NCBI GenBank assembly: GCA_016946835.1
Contig: JACVTC010000008.1
Coordinates: 1,930,001-1,994,000, forward strand
DNA length: 64,000 nucleotides
DNA from: Neocallimastix lanati (nom. inval.)
Lineage: Eukaryota; Neocallimastigomycota; Neocallimastigomycetes; Neocallimastigales; Neocallimastigaceae
Direction of reading: 5' to 3'
The notes under the pieces: model-generated
Told to the model about the DNA's origin: nothing
Database searches by the model: none
Seen by the model: only the letters and a program-made list of their open reading frames with translations
Shown: positions 1 to 10,549 of the stretch, piece by piece
Layout of the letters: the number at the start of each line of letters is the position of its first letter
How positions within the stretch are numbered: position 1 is the first letter of the stretch
Position numbers and translations under genes: made by a program

Positions 1-16
1 TTTCATTATCTTTTAC

Positions 17-433
17 CTTAAATAAAGAATGCAACTAGTCTCACCTACTTGAAAATCTGGAATAATGTCACTATATTCCCATGCAATATTTCTAATATTA
101 AGTAATACAGGATTCCCTTTCTATAAGAGAATATACATTAATTTGTTGATTTATATTATGTTTAATTATACTGTTCAAATATTTGAATTTAACCCTTGAT
201 GAACAATACATCTATATATTTATTAGTTTTAATTTAAATATACCTGACAAGGATTAACTAATACTCTATTTGTTCCATAATTTATTTTTTTTTGAATAGG
301 AATGAAATTTACTTTCGAATTAAATTTTTCATTTGATTCACTAATCTGACTTAAAATACATTCACAAAAAATTAGTTGTTAAAAACAAATTTATATGTAT
401 TATACATCTTATTAATTTTCTAACACGATTTCA

Positions 434-484
<51 letters not shown>

Positions 485-752
485 AAGTAAAAATAAAATA
501 TAAAGTAAAAATAAAATATAAAATAAAAATAAAAATAAAAAATAAGATTAAAATTAAAATTAAAAAAAAAATATATATATATATAATAAAATAAAATAAA
601 ATATTTTTATTAATAATAATATATTCTTTTTCACATTACTAAAAAAAAAAATGAACCTTTTTTTAATTATTTAAAATTTACCTGTATGGTCTTTTATTAT
701 CACCTAGAAATTCAAAATCAATATCTTCAAATAAATATTCACTATCTGACAT
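17..752 (-). CDS. RAD10: RAD10/ERCC1-like DNA excision repair protein, 5' part, three exons
   Basis: This is the only recognisable host gene and it runs off the left edge. Minus-strand exons are 752-682, 349-244 and 120-17. Exon 1 opens with ATG at 752-750 and an acidic stretch (MSDSEYLFEDIDFEF). Exons 2 and 3 carry VLVNPCQ, KGNPVLLNIRNIAWEYSDI and IPDFQVGETSCILYL, which match the conserved central domain of Rad10/ERCC1, the non-catalytic partner of the XPF/Rad1 nuclease in nucleotide excision repair. Donors are GTAAAT, GTATAT and GTAAAA, and acceptors end AAG and TAG. The codon phase matches across both introns (350-681 and 121-243), which supports the model. The C-terminal helix-hairpin-helix part lies outside the window. 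A MULE sits about 220 bp upstream of the ATG. Family assignment is by motif recognition; exon borders are inferred. Confidence 0.83.
439..482. repeat. 44-nt poly(A) tract inside intron 1 of the RAD10-like gene
   Basis: An uninterrupted A run lies on the plus strand, so it is a poly(T) tract in the sense of the gene. AATAAA-like and AT-dinucleotide repeats follow to about 600. It falls within the 332-nt first intron; the second intron is only 123 nt. Confidence 0.9.
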
Positions 753-965
753 TTTATATTATTATATTTCAGTTTATTATTACATATAAATTTCTTATTA
801 TTTTAATAATAAATATTTAAGGGTTTTAAATTATTTTATTTCAAAATTTTAAAGTTAAATTTTCAATTTATAAATAAAAATTTTATGTAAATTTTATGAA
901 TTTTGTAATTATATTTAACCATAAACATTAATTAATTAATTAATTAATCACATGATATATCTATT
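753..965 (-). promoter_or_regulatory. Presumed 5' flank of the RAD10-like gene
   Basis: This AT-rich gap lies between the gene's ATG and the target-site duplication of MULE-A. It should hold the 5' UTR and at least the core promoter, but I see no distinctive element. A TTAA-type run (TTAATTAATTAATTAATTAA) lies near 930-950. Whether the MULE displaced upstream control sequence is unknown. Confidence 0.35.
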
Positions 966-975
966 GATATACGGG

Positions 976-998
976 GAAGTTGCATTACGCCAATTTTT
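976..998 (+). repeat. Left terminal inverted repeat of MULE-A
   Basis: It starts GAAGTTGCATTACGCC and continues to CGCCAATTTTT. It pairs with the right end (5942-5917 on the minus strand), with a few mismatches in the outer part and identity in the inner 11 nt. The 10-bp TSD abuts it. Confidence 0.8.
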
Positions 999-1880
999 CA
1001 CGTGATATATATAAATTTGTGGCTATAGCTATATTATACTACATAATATTATTTTATTGTATTATTTTGTTATTTCAATTTTTAAATTAATTATTAAGTG
1101 AATAATTAAATAAATCATATAATGGTTAGATTTTATGATTTTAATTCTTTTTTTTTAATAATAATTCTTTTATTTAAATGTTATTAAAAATATAAATATT
1201 ATTAATTATTTTACTTAAATGTTATTAATAAAAAAAACACATAAAAATATAAATGTTATTAATAATAATTCTTCTTTTATTTAAATGCTATTAAAAATAT
1301 AAATGTTATTAATAATAATTCTTTTATTTAAATGTTATTAAAAATATAAATATTATTAATTATTTTACTTAAATGTTATTAATAAAAAAAAACACATAAA
1401 AATATAAAGGTTATTAATAATAATTCTTTTACTTAAATGTTATTAAAAATATAAAACTAATAATAATAATTTTTTTATTTAAATTTTATTAATAAAAAAA
1501 TTATATAAAATTACAAATGTTATTAAAAATATAAATTTTATTAATAATAATTCTTTTTTTTTTTTAAAAAATTATTAAACGAAATAATAATTATAATGAT
1601 AAAACTATAAATTATACATTGTATTTGAATATTTATTAAAACTGTATAAATTTAATATGCTTTATAAATTAAATTATTGAATGACAGAATTCTGATTATT
1701 TCATTTGGTCATTCCTCATTTCTTAATTATTTATTATAAAGTAATATTTATATTATATTATTTAAATTAGTTAAACAATCAAACCACAAATTAATAATTT
1801 TATTTCTATCACATTTAGCATCAATTAACTTGGCTTCAATACTTTTGAAGCGTTCAATTAAGACACTGATTTCGTTAGCT

Positions 1881-3173
1881 TTATTTATTGCTCTTTTTTT
1901 TAATTTTCCAAATTCCTCTTATTTTTCTTTGATAATCATAATATGATAAATGTTCAAGTTCATTTAATTTATCTATTAATTCATAAAAAGATGGTTTTGT
2001 TGGAAATAAATTATTTAAATAATTATTGAGTGATTCTGAGGCATTGTTTGTTATATGTTCTATATTATTATAATAATTCCAAATTTTCATATCATAATCA
2101 ATTAAATATGTTTTATAAAAATATTCTAAAAATTTTAAAAATTGACAATAATTATTTTTAATGGATTTAATTTTAATTATAACATAAATATCAAATATAT
2201 ATTCAGGATTTATAAATGGTAAATTTGAAATAGCTTTATAATAAATAAATATATTATTATTATTTTTTACTTCATTATAGCATAATTTATTTTTTTTAAT
2301 TTCTAGTGATTTTTTATAATGCCAAATGCAATATTTAATATTTGTATTAGGAAATATTGTTTTTGCTGCTTTAGATATGGCCCTTTCAAAATCACAATGC
2401 AAATTTTTTGGTTCAATTCTAATATTATTGTTACATGTATTAGCATTTTTTTTCAATTTTTCAAATAACATTTTATATGTTTCTTGTTCTTTATTTTTTA
2501 ATATTGCAAAAGAAGTAGTGTAAAAACTATCTAATTCTTTAGCATAAGTTCTTGTAATAAATACTTGATAACTAAATTTAGGGGCAATAAAAAATGTACC
2601 ATCAACAAATATATCATCATTATATTCCCTAAATAATTTTGCTTGAAAAGGGGATTGAAAAATTATTAAATTAGAATTTTTGAATATCATAAAATTTTCA
2701 CCTCGCTTTGTATTATAATATTCAGATTCACTTGGAATTTCAGTAAATGTTGTTACATTGGATGGTAGTTTTTTATTTAAATTTCTTGATATTTGGGATT
2801 TAATTGAATTATATTCTGGACATATAAGTCCCATTTCTTTAGAAATTTTATTATATAGGGGTTTTATTTTTATACCAAAAGGAATTGAACTTTTTTCAAT
2901 TCCATCTTTAATTTTATGTTTCATTATAGATAGGGATACATCGTATTCATTTTCAGGATGATTATGTGAACTATTATACTTTAAAATTTCTTTCTTATCA
3001 TTTAAAATAATAAAAGATTTACATTTATTTATTTTTTTATATTCTGTACATTTATACACTTTGGAATTATCTTTTCTTTTATATGAAAAATTAAATTTAT
3101 ATTTTTTATTAATAATAATTTGTTCTTTTCCTTTGTTGGATTCACTTATATCAATAATTAAATTTTCTTCCAT
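1881..3173 (-). CDS. MULE transposase with FLYWCH zinc finger (MULE-A), C-terminus frameshifted
   Basis: The 430-residue protein begins at the ATG at 3173-3171. An N-terminal FLYWCH-type finger is visible with Cys42, Cys51, His70 and His72 (HNH at 70-72). A MULE catalytic core follows: VDGTF with Asp191, HCDFERAI with Asp261, CIWH near 282-285, and NNASESLN with Glu380 as likely DDE residues. The protein cuts and pastes the element through its terminal inverted repeats in the nucleus. The frame stops at KKKSNK. One base earlier or later, the sequence stays open as another 30 or more residues (INKANEISVLIERFK), and MULE-C reads straight into that frame. Copy A therefore has a +1 frameshift next to an A run. 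MULE-B encodes exactly the same 430 residues, frameshift included. Confidence 0.9.
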   Translation of the reverse strand: MEENLIIDISESNKGKEQIIINKKYKFNFSYKRKDNSKVYKCTEYKKINKCKSFIILNDKKEILKYNSSHNHPENEYDVSLSIMKHKIKDGIEKSSIPFGIKIKPLYNKISKEMGLICPEYNSIKSQISRNLNKKLPSNVTTFTEIPSESEYYNTKRGENFMIFKNSNLIIFQSPFQAKLFREYNDDIFVDGTFFIAPKFSYQVFITRTYAKELDSFYTTSFAILKNKEQETYKMLFEKLKKNANTCNNNIRIEPKNLHCDFERAISKAAKTIFPNTNIKYCIWHYKKSLEIKKNKLCYNEVKNNNNIFIYYKAISNLPFINPEYIFDIYVIIKIKSIKNNYCQFLKFLEYFYKTYLIDYDMKIWNYYNNIEHITNNASESLNNYLNNLFPTKPSFYELIDKLNELEHLSYYDYQRKIRGIWKIKKKSNK

Positions 3174-3630
3174 TTCTATATTTTTATAAATATTTTTTAA
3201 TTATATAATTATAATTATTATATTAATTATCCAATATTATTCTTAATATTAATTTTGAAAAATTAGTTCTTCAATTATTTGTAAAATAAATAAATAAATA
3301 AATAAATAAAGAATGTAATAATATAAGTACAAGTATATAAAATAAAATAAATATTAAATGTAATATTATAAAAGTACAAGTATATATAATAAAATAAATA
3401 TTTATTATTTTTTTTTTATTAAAGAATATTAAAGACAATTTATTTTTAAAAATAAAATGTTTTATTTAATTATATATGTTAGAAAGCAAAAAATCATTTA
3501 TATTTAATGAGATTATTAACTACCAATAATATTAAACTACATCATTAATTGATTATAATAAAAATGTAAAAATTTTTCATTTCGAAAACATTGATCTTTA
3601 ATATTCTTTAATAAAAATTAATAATAGATA
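3174..3630. other. AT-rich 5' flank of MULE-A transposase gene
   Basis: No coding signal is seen. It contains internal inverted pieces (TTAAAGAATATTAAAGA near 3420 against TCTTTAATATTCTTTAATAA near 3595). It is mirrored exactly in MULE-B at 8051-8507, so it is part of the transposon and probably holds its promoter. Confidence 0.6.
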
Positions 3631-5760
3631 TTTATTTTATTTTATTTTATTTTATTTTATTTTATTCAATCTGTACTTTATTTTTAATATTCTACTATTT
3701 ATTTTATTTTATTTTATTTTTATTAATACTTTATTCTTTTATATTACTTCATTATTTATTTTATTTTATTTTATTTTATTTTATTTTTATTAATACTTTA
3801 TTCTTTTATATTACTTCATTATTTATTTTATTTTATTTTATTTTTATTAATACTTTATTCTTTTATATTACTTCATTATTTATTTTATTTTATTTTATTT
3901 TATTTTATTTTATTTTATTTTATTTTATTTTATTTTATTTTATTTTATTTTATTTTATTTTATTTTATTTTATTATATTTTATTTTATTTTATTTTATTT
4001 TATTTTATTTTATTTTTATTAATACTTTATTCTTTTATATTACTTCACTATTTATTTTATTTTATTTTATTTTATTTTATTTTATTTTATTTTATTTTTA
4101 TTAATACTTTATTCTTTTATATTACTTCACTATTTATTTTATTTTATTTTATTTTATTTTATTTTATTTTATTTTATTTTATTTTATTTTATTTTTATTA
4201 ATTATCTTCATATTCTACTATTTATTTTATTTTATTTTTATTAATACTTTATTCTTTTATATTACTTCATTATTTATTTTATTTTATTTTATTTTATTTT
4301 ATTTTATTTTATTTTATTTTATTTTATTTTATTTTATTTTATTTTATTTTATATTACTCATTATTTATTTTATTTTATTTTATTTTATTTTATTTTATTT
4401 TATTTTATTTTATTTTATTTTATTTTATTTTATTTTATTTTATTTTATTTTATTTTATTTTATTTTATTTTATTTTATTTTATTTTATTTTATTTTATTT
4501 TATTTTATTTTATTTTATTTTATTTTATTTTATTTTATTTTATTTTATTTTATTTTATTTTATTTTATTTTATTTTATTTTATTTTATTTTATTTTATTT
4601 TATTTTATTTTATTTTATTTTATTTTATATTACTTCATTATTTATTTTATTTTATTTTATTTTATTTTATTTTATTTTATTTTATTTTATTTTATTTTAT
4701 TTTATTTTATTTTATTCAATCTGTACTTTATATTTAATATTCTATTATTTATTTTATTTTATTTTATTTTATTTTATTCAATCTGTACTTTATATTTAAT
4801 ATTCTATTATTTATTTTATTTTATTTTATTTTATTTTATTTTATTTTATTTTATTTTATTTTATTTTTATTAATATTTTATTCTTTTATATTACTTCACT
4901 ATTTATTTTATTTTATTTTATTTTATTTTATTTTATTTTATTCAATCTGTACTTTATATTTAATATTCTATTATTTATTTTATTTTATTTTATTTTATTT
5001 TATTCAATCTGTACTTTATATTTAATATTCTATTATTTATTTTATTTTATTTTATTTTATTCAATCTGTACTTTATATTTAATATTCTATTATTTATTTT
5101 ATTTTATTTTATTTTATTTTATTTTATTTTATTTTATTTTATTTTATTTTATTTTATTTTATTTTATTTTATTTTATTTTATTTTTATTAATTATATTCA
5201 TATTCTACTATTTATTTTATTTTATTTTATTTTATTTTATTTTATTTTATTTTATTTTATTTTATTTTATTTTATTTTATTTTATTTTATTTTATTTTAT
5301 TTTATTTTATTTTATTTTATTTTATTTTATTTTATTTTATTTTATTTTATTTTATTTTATTTTATTTTATTTTATTTTATTTTATTTTATTTTATTTTAT
5401 TTTATTTTTATTAATTATATTCATATTCTACTATTTATTTTATTTTATTTTATTAAATATGTACTTTATATTCATATTCTACTATTTATTTTATTTTATT
5501 TTATTAAATATGTACTTTATATTCATATTCTACTATTTATTTTATTTTATTTTATTAAATATGTACTTTATATTCATATTCTACTATTTATTTTATTTTA
5601 TTTTATTAAATATGTACTTTATATTCACATTCTACTATTTATTTTATTTTATTCAATCTGTACTTTATATTCATATTCTACTATTTATTTTATTTTATTT
5701 TATTCAATCTGTACTTTATATTCATATTCTACTATTTATTTTATTTTATTTTATTTTATA
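3631..5760. repeat. Very long (TTTTA)n microsatellite within MULE-A
   Basis: Near-pure TTTTA pentamers extend for about 2.1 kb, interrupted by recurring longer units: TTATTAATACTTTATTCTTT with TTACTTCATTATT, and CAATCTGTACTTTATATT with AATATTCTATTATT. The hydrophobic open frames seen here (Tyr/Phe/Ile-rich, for example 5459-6007) come from the repeat and are not genes. The matching array in MULE-B is shorter (about 1.3 kb), so the two have changed length since the copies separated, unless the assembly collapsed one of them. Confidence 0.95.
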
Positions 5761-5916
5761 TATTTTTATTATTATATTCTTTATTTATTTATCTATTTAT
5801 TTATTAATTTATACATTTATTTATTTTAAAATTAATTGTATTATAATTTTTTATGGCGTTAACAAAAAATTTTACAAGCCATTAAAAATAAATGGCGTAT
5901 TGAAAATTTGTATTTT

Positions 5917-5942
5917 AAAAATTGGCGAAATGAACCACATTC
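5917..5942 (-). repeat. Right terminal inverted repeat of MULE-A
   Basis: On the minus strand it begins GAATGTGGTTCATTTCGCC and reads into CCAATTTTT. The 10-bp TSD follows at 5943. The same terminus in the opposite sense begins MULE-B at 6556. Confidence 0.8.
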
Positions 5943-5952
5943 GATATACGGG

Positions 5953-6555
5953 ACTTTTATGTGCAATAATTTATAAGCAGTGGGTTTTTAAAATAATGGT
6001 AGTTTAGTAAGTTTTATTAATAAAATTATATTTTTCGTACAATTAAAATAATAATTCTCATTCCTAAAAATTTACAAGAAAGTTCGCTATTTCTAATATA
6101 TCTAATAATCTAATCTATTTATAAGAAATAGGTAATATATTAATTATATATTCTAATATATAGAAATATATAAATTTTATATGAAATGAAGTATTATAAT
6201 TATTATAATTATAATAATACATAAATAAAATAATTATTATCAAAAAGATATAAATTTAATATTTAATAATTATTATTAAATATACAAATATGTTACTACA
6301 CATATTTGTTTTATATCACTATATATTATTGGAGTTGCATTTCGGAATGTGGCTTTAAAAATTTTACATAAATTTTCATTTAGGAAAGTAGCTTATATTA
6401 TTTTTATAAATTTTTTTTTATGAATATTTAAAACATTAAAATAAAATGGCATATATAATTTCTTTGAAAAAATAATTATTATAAGTATTTAAAATGTGAT
6501 ACATTTCAAAAAAATTAATGATTTACAAATTGATATGCAGGGGGAGGTTGTATTA
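5953..6555. other. Spacer between head-to-head MULE copies, with old MULE-end remnants
   Basis: No gene is seen. Two stretches resemble MULE termini: GGAGTTGCATTTCGGAATGT near 6331-6350, and GATATGCAGGGGGAGGTTGT at about 6532, which echoes the left TIR plus TSD of MULE-A (GATATACGGGGAAGTTGC). The spacer may therefore descend from earlier MULE insertions at this spot. The rest is AT-rich filler. Confidence 0.5.
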
Positions 6556-6754
6556 GAATGTGGTTCATTTCGCCAATTTTTAAAATACAAATTTTCAATA
6601 CGCCATTTATTTTTAATGGCTTGTAAAATTTTTTGTTAACGCCATAAAAAATTATAATACAATTAATTTTAAAATAAATAAATGTATAAATTAATAAATA
6701 AATAGATAAATAAATAAAGAATATAATTAGTAGAATATGAATATAAAGTACAGA

Positions 6755-8050
6755 TTGAATAAAATAAAATAATATAAAATAAAATAAAATAAATAGTAGA
6801 ATATGAATATAAAGTACATATTTAATAAGATAAAATAAAATAAATAGTAGAATATGAATATAAAGTACATATTTAATAAAATAAAATAAAATAAATAGTA
6901 GAATATGAATATAAAGTACATATTTAATAAAATAAAATAAAATAAAATAGTAGAATATGAATATAAAGTACATATTTAATAAAATAAAATAAAATAAAAT
7001 AGTAGAATATGAATATAAAGTACATATTTAATAAAATAAAATAAAATAAAATAAAATTAAATAAAATAAAATAAATAGTGAAGTAATATAAAAGAATAAA
7101 GCATTAATAAAAATAAAATAAAATAAAATAAAATAAAATAAATAGTAGAATATTAAAAATAAAGTACAGATTGAATAAAATAAAATAAAATAAAATAAAA
7201 TAAATAGTAGAATATGAATATAAAGTACATATTTAATAAAATAAAATAAATAGTAGAATGTGAATGTAAAGTACATATTTAATAAAATAAAATAAAATAA
7301 AATAAAATTAAATAAAATAAAATAAATAGTGAAGTAATATAAAAGAATAAAGCATTAATAAAAATAAAATAAAATAAAATAAAATAAAATAAAATAAAAT
7401 AAAATAAAATAAATAATGAAGTAATATAAAAGAATAAAGTATTAATAAAAATAAAATAAAATAAATAGTAGAATATGAAGATAATTAATAAAAATAAAAT
7501 AAAATAAAATAAAATAAAATAAAATAAAATAAAATAAAATAAAATAAAATAAATAGTGAAGTAATATAAAAGAATAAAGTATTAATAAAAATAAAATAAA
7601 ATAAAATAAAATAAAATAAAATAAAATAAATAGTGAAGTAATATAAAAGAATAAAGTATTAATAAAAATAAAATAAAATAAAATAAAATAAAATAAAATA
7701 AAATATAATAAAATAAAATAAAATAAAATAAAATAAAATAAAATAAAATAAAATAAAATAAAATAAAATAAAATAAAATAAAATAAAATAAAATAAAATA
7801 AATAATGAAGTAATATAAAAGAATAAAGTATTAATAAAAATAAAATAAAATAAAATAAATAATGAAGTAATATAAAAGAATAAAGTATTAATAAAAATAA
7901 AATAAAATAAAATAAAATAAAATAAATAATGAAGTAATATAAAAGAATAAAGTATTAATAAAAATAAAATAAAATAAAATAAATAGTAGAATATTAAAAA
8001 TAAAGTACAGATTGAATAAAATAAAATAAAATAAAATAAAATAAAATAAA
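6755..8050. repeat. (TAAAA)n microsatellite within MULE-B
   Basis: This is the reverse complement of the MULE-A array, with the same interspersed units (for example AGTAGAATATGAATATAAAG and GAAGTAATATAAAAGAATAA), but about 0.8 kb shorter. Short minus-strand open frames here are repeat artefacts. Confidence 0.95.
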
Positions 8051-8507
8051 TATCTATTATTAATTTTTATTAAAGAATATTAAAGATCAATGTTTTCGAA
8101 ATGAAAAATTTTTACATTTTTATTATAATCAATTAATGATGTAGTTTAATATTATTGGTAGTTAATAATCTCATTAAATATAAATGATTTTTTGCTTTCT
8201 AACATATATAATTAAATAAAACATTTTATTTTTAAAAATAAATTGTCTTTAATATTCTTTAATAAAAAAAAAATAATAAATATTTATTTTATTATATATA
8301 CTTGTACTTTTATAATATTACATTTAATATTTATTTTATTTTATATACTTGTACTTATATTATTACATTCTTTATTTATTTATTTATTTATTTATTTTAC
8401 AAATAATTGAAGAACTAATTTTTCAAAATTAATATTAAGAATAATATTGGATAATTAATATAATAATTATAATTATATAATTAAAAAATATTTATAAAAA
8501 TATAGAA

Positions 8508-9800
8508 ATGGAAGAAAATTTAATTATTGATATAAGTGAATCCAACAAAGGAAAAGAACAAATTATTATTAATAAAAAATATAAATTTAATTTTTCATAT
8601 AAAAGAAAAGATAATTCCAAAGTGTATAAATGTACAGAATATAAAAAAATAAATAAATGTAAATCTTTTATTATTTTAAATGATAAGAAAGAAATTTTAA
8701 AGTATAATAGTTCACATAATCATCCTGAAAATGAATACGATGTATCCCTATCTATAATGAAACATAAAATTAAAGATGGAATTGAAAAAAGTTCAATTCC
8801 TTTTGGTATAAAAATAAAACCCCTATATAATAAAATTTCTAAAGAAATGGGACTTATATGTCCAGAATATAATTCAATTAAATCCCAAATATCAAGAAAT
8901 TTAAATAAAAAACTACCATCCAATGTAACAACATTTACTGAAATTCCAAGTGAATCTGAATATTATAATACAAAGCGAGGTGAAAATTTTATGATATTCA
9001 AAAATTCTAATTTAATAATTTTTCAATCCCCTTTTCAAGCAAAATTATTTAGGGAATATAATGATGATATATTTGTTGATGGTACATTTTTTATTGCCCC
9101 TAAATTTAGTTATCAAGTATTTATTACAAGAACTTATGCTAAAGAATTAGATAGTTTTTACACTACTTCTTTTGCAATATTAAAAAATAAAGAACAAGAA
9201 ACATATAAAATGTTATTTGAAAAATTGAAAAAAAATGCTAATACATGTAACAATAATATTAGAATTGAACCAAAAAATTTGCATTGTGATTTTGAAAGGG
9301 CCATATCTAAAGCAGCAAAAACAATATTTCCTAATACAAATATTAAATATTGCATTTGGCATTATAAAAAATCACTAGAAATTAAAAAAAATAAATTATG
9401 CTATAATGAAGTAAAAAATAATAATAATATATTTATTTATTATAAAGCTATTTCAAATTTACCATTTATAAATCCTGAATATATATTTGATATTTATGTT
9501 ATAATTAAAATTAAATCCATTAAAAATAATTATTGTCAATTTTTAAAATTTTTAGAATATTTTTATAAAACATATTTAATTGATTATGATATGAAAATTT
9601 GGAATTATTATAATAATATAGAACATATAACAAACAATGCCTCAGAATCACTCAATAATTATTTAAATAATTTATTTCCAACAAAACCATCTTTTTATGA
9701 ATTAATAGATAAATTAAATGAACTTGAACATTTATCATATTATGATTATCAAAGAAAAATAAGAGGAATTTGGAAAATTAAAAAAAAGAGCAATAAATAA
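8508..9800 (+). CDS. MULE transposase with FLYWCH zinc finger (MULE-B)
   Basis: It encodes the same 430 residues as the MULE-A gene: FLYWCH-type finger (Cys42, Cys51, His70, His72) and catalytic triad candidates Asp191, Asp261 and Glu380. The ATG is at 8508. The same extra base next to the A run near 9785 truncates the C-terminus. Mutation of this run therefore preceded the duplication, or was copied by gene conversion. The gene has lost the downstream end of its transposon at 9873, so this copy could not mobilise itself but could in principle supply transposase. Confidence 0.9.
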   Translation: MEENLIIDISESNKGKEQIIINKKYKFNFSYKRKDNSKVYKCTEYKKINKCKSFIILNDKKEILKYNSSHNHPENEYDVSLSIMKHKIKDGIEKSSIPFGIKIKPLYNKISKEMGLICPEYNSIKSQISRNLNKKLPSNVTTFTEIPSESEYYNTKRGENFMIFKNSNLIIFQSPFQAKLFREYNDDIFVDGTFFIAPKFSYQVFITRTYAKELDSFYTTSFAILKNKEQETYKMLFEKLKKNANTCNNNIRIEPKNLHCDFERAISKAAKTIFPNTNIKYCIWHYKKSLEIKKNKLCYNEVKNNNNIFIYYKAISNLPFINPEYIFDIYVIIKIKSIKNNYCQFLKFLEYFYKTYLIDYDMKIWNYYNNIEHITNNASESLNNYLNNLFPTKPSFYELIDKLNELEHLSYYDYQRKIRGIWKIKKKSNK

Positions 9801-9873
9801 AGCTAACGAAATCAGTGTCTTAATTGAACGCTTCAAAAGTATTGAAGCCAAGTTAATTGATGCTAAATGTGAT

Positions 9874-10549
9874 AAATAATTCAACAATTAAATCAAATAT
9901 CTCGAATCACAATTTAACGAATAATTTAAATAAAATAAAATATATATTTAACAGTGACTCAAATATTGTCAATAAAATGAAATCAGATATTAAACAATAT
10001 AATTTAAAGCATAATGGTATTATTAGTGATTATAAAAATAATAAATTTAATGATAATAAAATTGTTAATAAACAATTAAAACAGGCAACGAAAAATTAAA
10101 AGATTTTATTAAAAATAAATATAACAATGAAGAACTCTTATCAGAAATTTACAAAAATATAAAATCAAATATATTTTCAAATAATGATAATAACTCCTCA
10201 AATAATAATTCCAATACAAATAATAATTTAAAATCAATAAATAATTCTAATATTCCAATTAATTATCAAAATAATTCAAAGAATATTTCTAATGCAAAAC
10301 AGTCAAATAAAAATAATAAAAAGATAATTATTAAAGTTCAAGCCATAAATTCAAATAATTTACATATGCCTGAAAACATTAATCAAAATAGGAAAATTAA
10401 AAATCAAGCCACAATTAATACTTCAAAATTTTCAAAAAAAGAAGAGAGTGAGACGACAACCCGCGGATCCGATCCGGTGTCGTCGGTATCGTTGTGCAGT
10501 CGCCTCACAGCTCGACCAGCGAGCCATTTGGGGGAACCCCCGCGAGAAA
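9874..10549 (+). pseudogene. Copia-1 coding fragment, Asn-rich linker (left part)
   Basis: The sequence is strongly coding-like but has lost its start. An Asn/Lys-rich frame runs to a stop at 10097-10099. A one-base shift near 10080 gives continuous coding (NEKLKDFIKNKYNNEELLSE) that stays open to 10549, ending in a GC-rich stretch (GEPPRE). If the 13.7-kb LTR block (10550-24298) and its duplicated bases are ignored, this frame continues in phase into the copia reverse transcriptase frame at 24299. I infer that it is the region between integrase and RT of one copia polyprotein. The upstream part is cut off by MULE-B at 9873. No function can be assigned to the fragment itself. Confidence 0.6.
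10443..10549. other. GC-rich island inside the copia linker
   Basis: About 107 bp have clearly more than 50% G+C in a background near 20%. It includes CCGCGGATCC and two strong inverted repeats: GACGACA with TGTCGTC, and GGGGGAACCCCC flanked by CCATTT and AAATGG. It is translated in frame (TTRGSDPVSSVSLCSRL...). No ribozyme core was recognised. Origin is unknown: captured sequence, a structured element, or a residual cloning or assembly artefact. Confidence 0.6.

Larger units (their letters stand above)
966..5952 (-). mobile_element. MULE-A: complete Mutator-like DNA transposon with 10-bp TSD
   Basis: The element proper spans 976-5942. It is flanked by a perfect 10-bp direct repeat GATATACGGG (966-975 and 5943-5952), a length typical of Mutator-like insertions. 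Both ends read inward into a shared core CGCCAATTTTT: the left end starts GAAGTTGCATTACGCC and the right end, on the minus strand, starts GAATGTGGTTCATTTCGCC. Inside are a minus-strand transposase gene (1881-3173), about 0.9 kb of AT-rich 3' sequence made of diverged repeats (ATTCTTTTATTTAAATGTTA type, 1140-1560), and a very long (TTTTA)n array between the gene and the right end. A near-identical partial copy lies in opposite orientation at 6556-9873. Confidence 0.88.
6556..9873 (+). mobile_element. MULE-B: inverted, truncated copy of MULE-A
   Basis: It starts with the same terminus as the right end of MULE-A (GAATGTGGTTCATTTCGCC) but in plus orientation. It runs through a (TAAAA)n array and the transposase gene and ends abruptly at 9873. 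The left arm of the inverted repeat ends at 1808, where MULE-A continues normally into its 3' flank, while MULE-B jumps into copia-like coding sequence. About 0.83 kb of the element and the second TIR are therefore missing. Apart from array length the arms look identical where I compared them, including the transposase frameshift, so the duplication is recent. Confidence 0.85.

Noticed and set aside
5459-7276. Open frames rich in Tyr, Phe, Ile and Leu (5459-6007, 6515-6973, 7028-7276), looking like membrane proteins
   Set aside because: They are translations of the TTTTA/TAAAA arrays and mirror each other between the MULE copies.
1808-9873. DIRS or foldback element explaining the giant inverted repeat
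   Set aside because: One arm is a complete MULE with its own TIRs and TSD, so two inverted MULE copies explain the structure without another element class.
10443-10549. Hammerhead or HDV-type ribozyme in the GC-rich island
   Set aside because: Hairpins are clear, but neither a CTGATGA/GAAA hammerhead core nor a nested HDV double pseudoknot could be recognised.
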